From positions 1-13,155 of the forward strand of contig JALVEM010000137.1 in the NCBI GenBank assembly GCA_027030825.1: a DNA stretch of 13,155 nt, written 5' to 3'. This document shows positions 13,048-13,155 of this stretch, one piece after another. This DNA comes from Thiohalobacter sp. (GTDB lineage Bacteria > Pseudomonadota > Gammaproteobacteria > Thiohalobacterales > Thiohalobacteraceae). Positions within the stretch are counted from its first letter, which is position 1; the number at the start of each line of letters is the position of its first letter. Under the pieces are notes generated by a model. It was not told the origin of the DNA. It did not search any database and saw only the letters and a list, made by a program, of their open reading frames with translations. A program made the translations under genes and the position numbers.

Positions 13048-13083
13048 GTGCAGGCAGACTGAAGCGGGAAACAGGAACCAGAC

Positions 13084-13155
13084 ATGTCCAGAAGAAAGGC
13101 GGCTGTTAAGCGCGAGGTGCTCCCCGATCCCAAGTTCGGGAGCGAGCGGCTCACC
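13084..13155 (+). CDS. rpsG: 30S ribosomal protein S7, N-terminal part (runs out of window)
   Basis: The first 24 codons encode MSRRKAAVKREVLPDPKFGS followed by ERLT, the typical N-terminus of S7, which nucleates the 30S head and binds 16S rRNA. AGGAA (13073-13077) lies six bases before the ATG. Only 36 bases separate it from rpsL. The position after rpsL marks the str operon; fusA and a second tuf copy are expected beyond the window but cannot be seen. Confidence 0.95.
   Translation, partial: MSRRKAAVKREVLPDPKFGSERLT

Overview
The window is a housekeeping block of a high-GC gammaproteobacterium: the 3' end of a tuf gene, tRNA-Trp, secE, nusG, rplK, rplA, rplJ, rplL, rpoB, rpoC, rpsL and the first 24 codons of rpsG, all on the + strand. 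The order tuf-trnW-secE-nusG-rplKAJL-rpoBC-rpsL-rpsG is known from pseudomonads, xanthomonads and purple/sulfur-oxidising Gammaproteobacteria. RpoB, including a Pseudomonas-like version of the insertion ahead of the active-site lysine motif, supports Gammaproteobacteria. The codon use is strongly GC-rich, which would suit Chromatiales/Ectothiorhodospiraceae-like or xanthomonad-like groups, but I cannot fix the family from this window.

Layout. 1-292 is the EF-Tu C-terminus. 293-376 is a spacer with a large inverted array of degenerate heptads. 377-452 is tRNA-Trp(CCA). 493-542 is an A-stem-T intrinsic terminator, followed at once by an extended -10 promoter for secE-nusG. 1499-1583 holds a probable L1-binding operator just before rplK, and rplK-rplA are coupled with one base between them. 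2710-2915 is the L10 leader with a long-range helix just upstream of the rplJ ribosome binding site. 3903-4064 is the rplL-rpoB attenuator region. rpoB and rpoC fill 4065-12499. 12500-12672 is a compact control region: a long bipartite hairpin whose right arm contains the -35 box of a consensus-like sigma70 promoter, then a terminator-like hairpin and alternative pairings, before rpsL.

Together the genes make translation elongation factor EF-Tu, the Trp tRNA, the translocon subunit SecE, the transcription factor NusG, the L11/L1 stalk and L10-L12 stalk proteins, the two large subunits of RNA polymerase, and the decoding-centre protein S12 with S7. The visible control elements (L1 operator, L10 leader, attenuator before rpoB, GC-rich discriminator at the rpsL promoter) fit the known autogenous and growth-rate control of this cluster.

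No mobile element, CRISPR array, phage gene or unrecognised gene is visible, and I see no undescribed multi-gene system. The points most worth a second look are the rpsL leader (promoter embedded in a hairpin plus a terminator-like structure), a 22-residue insertion in RpoB, the heptad inverted repeat after tuf, and an abrupt codon-use change inside tuf.
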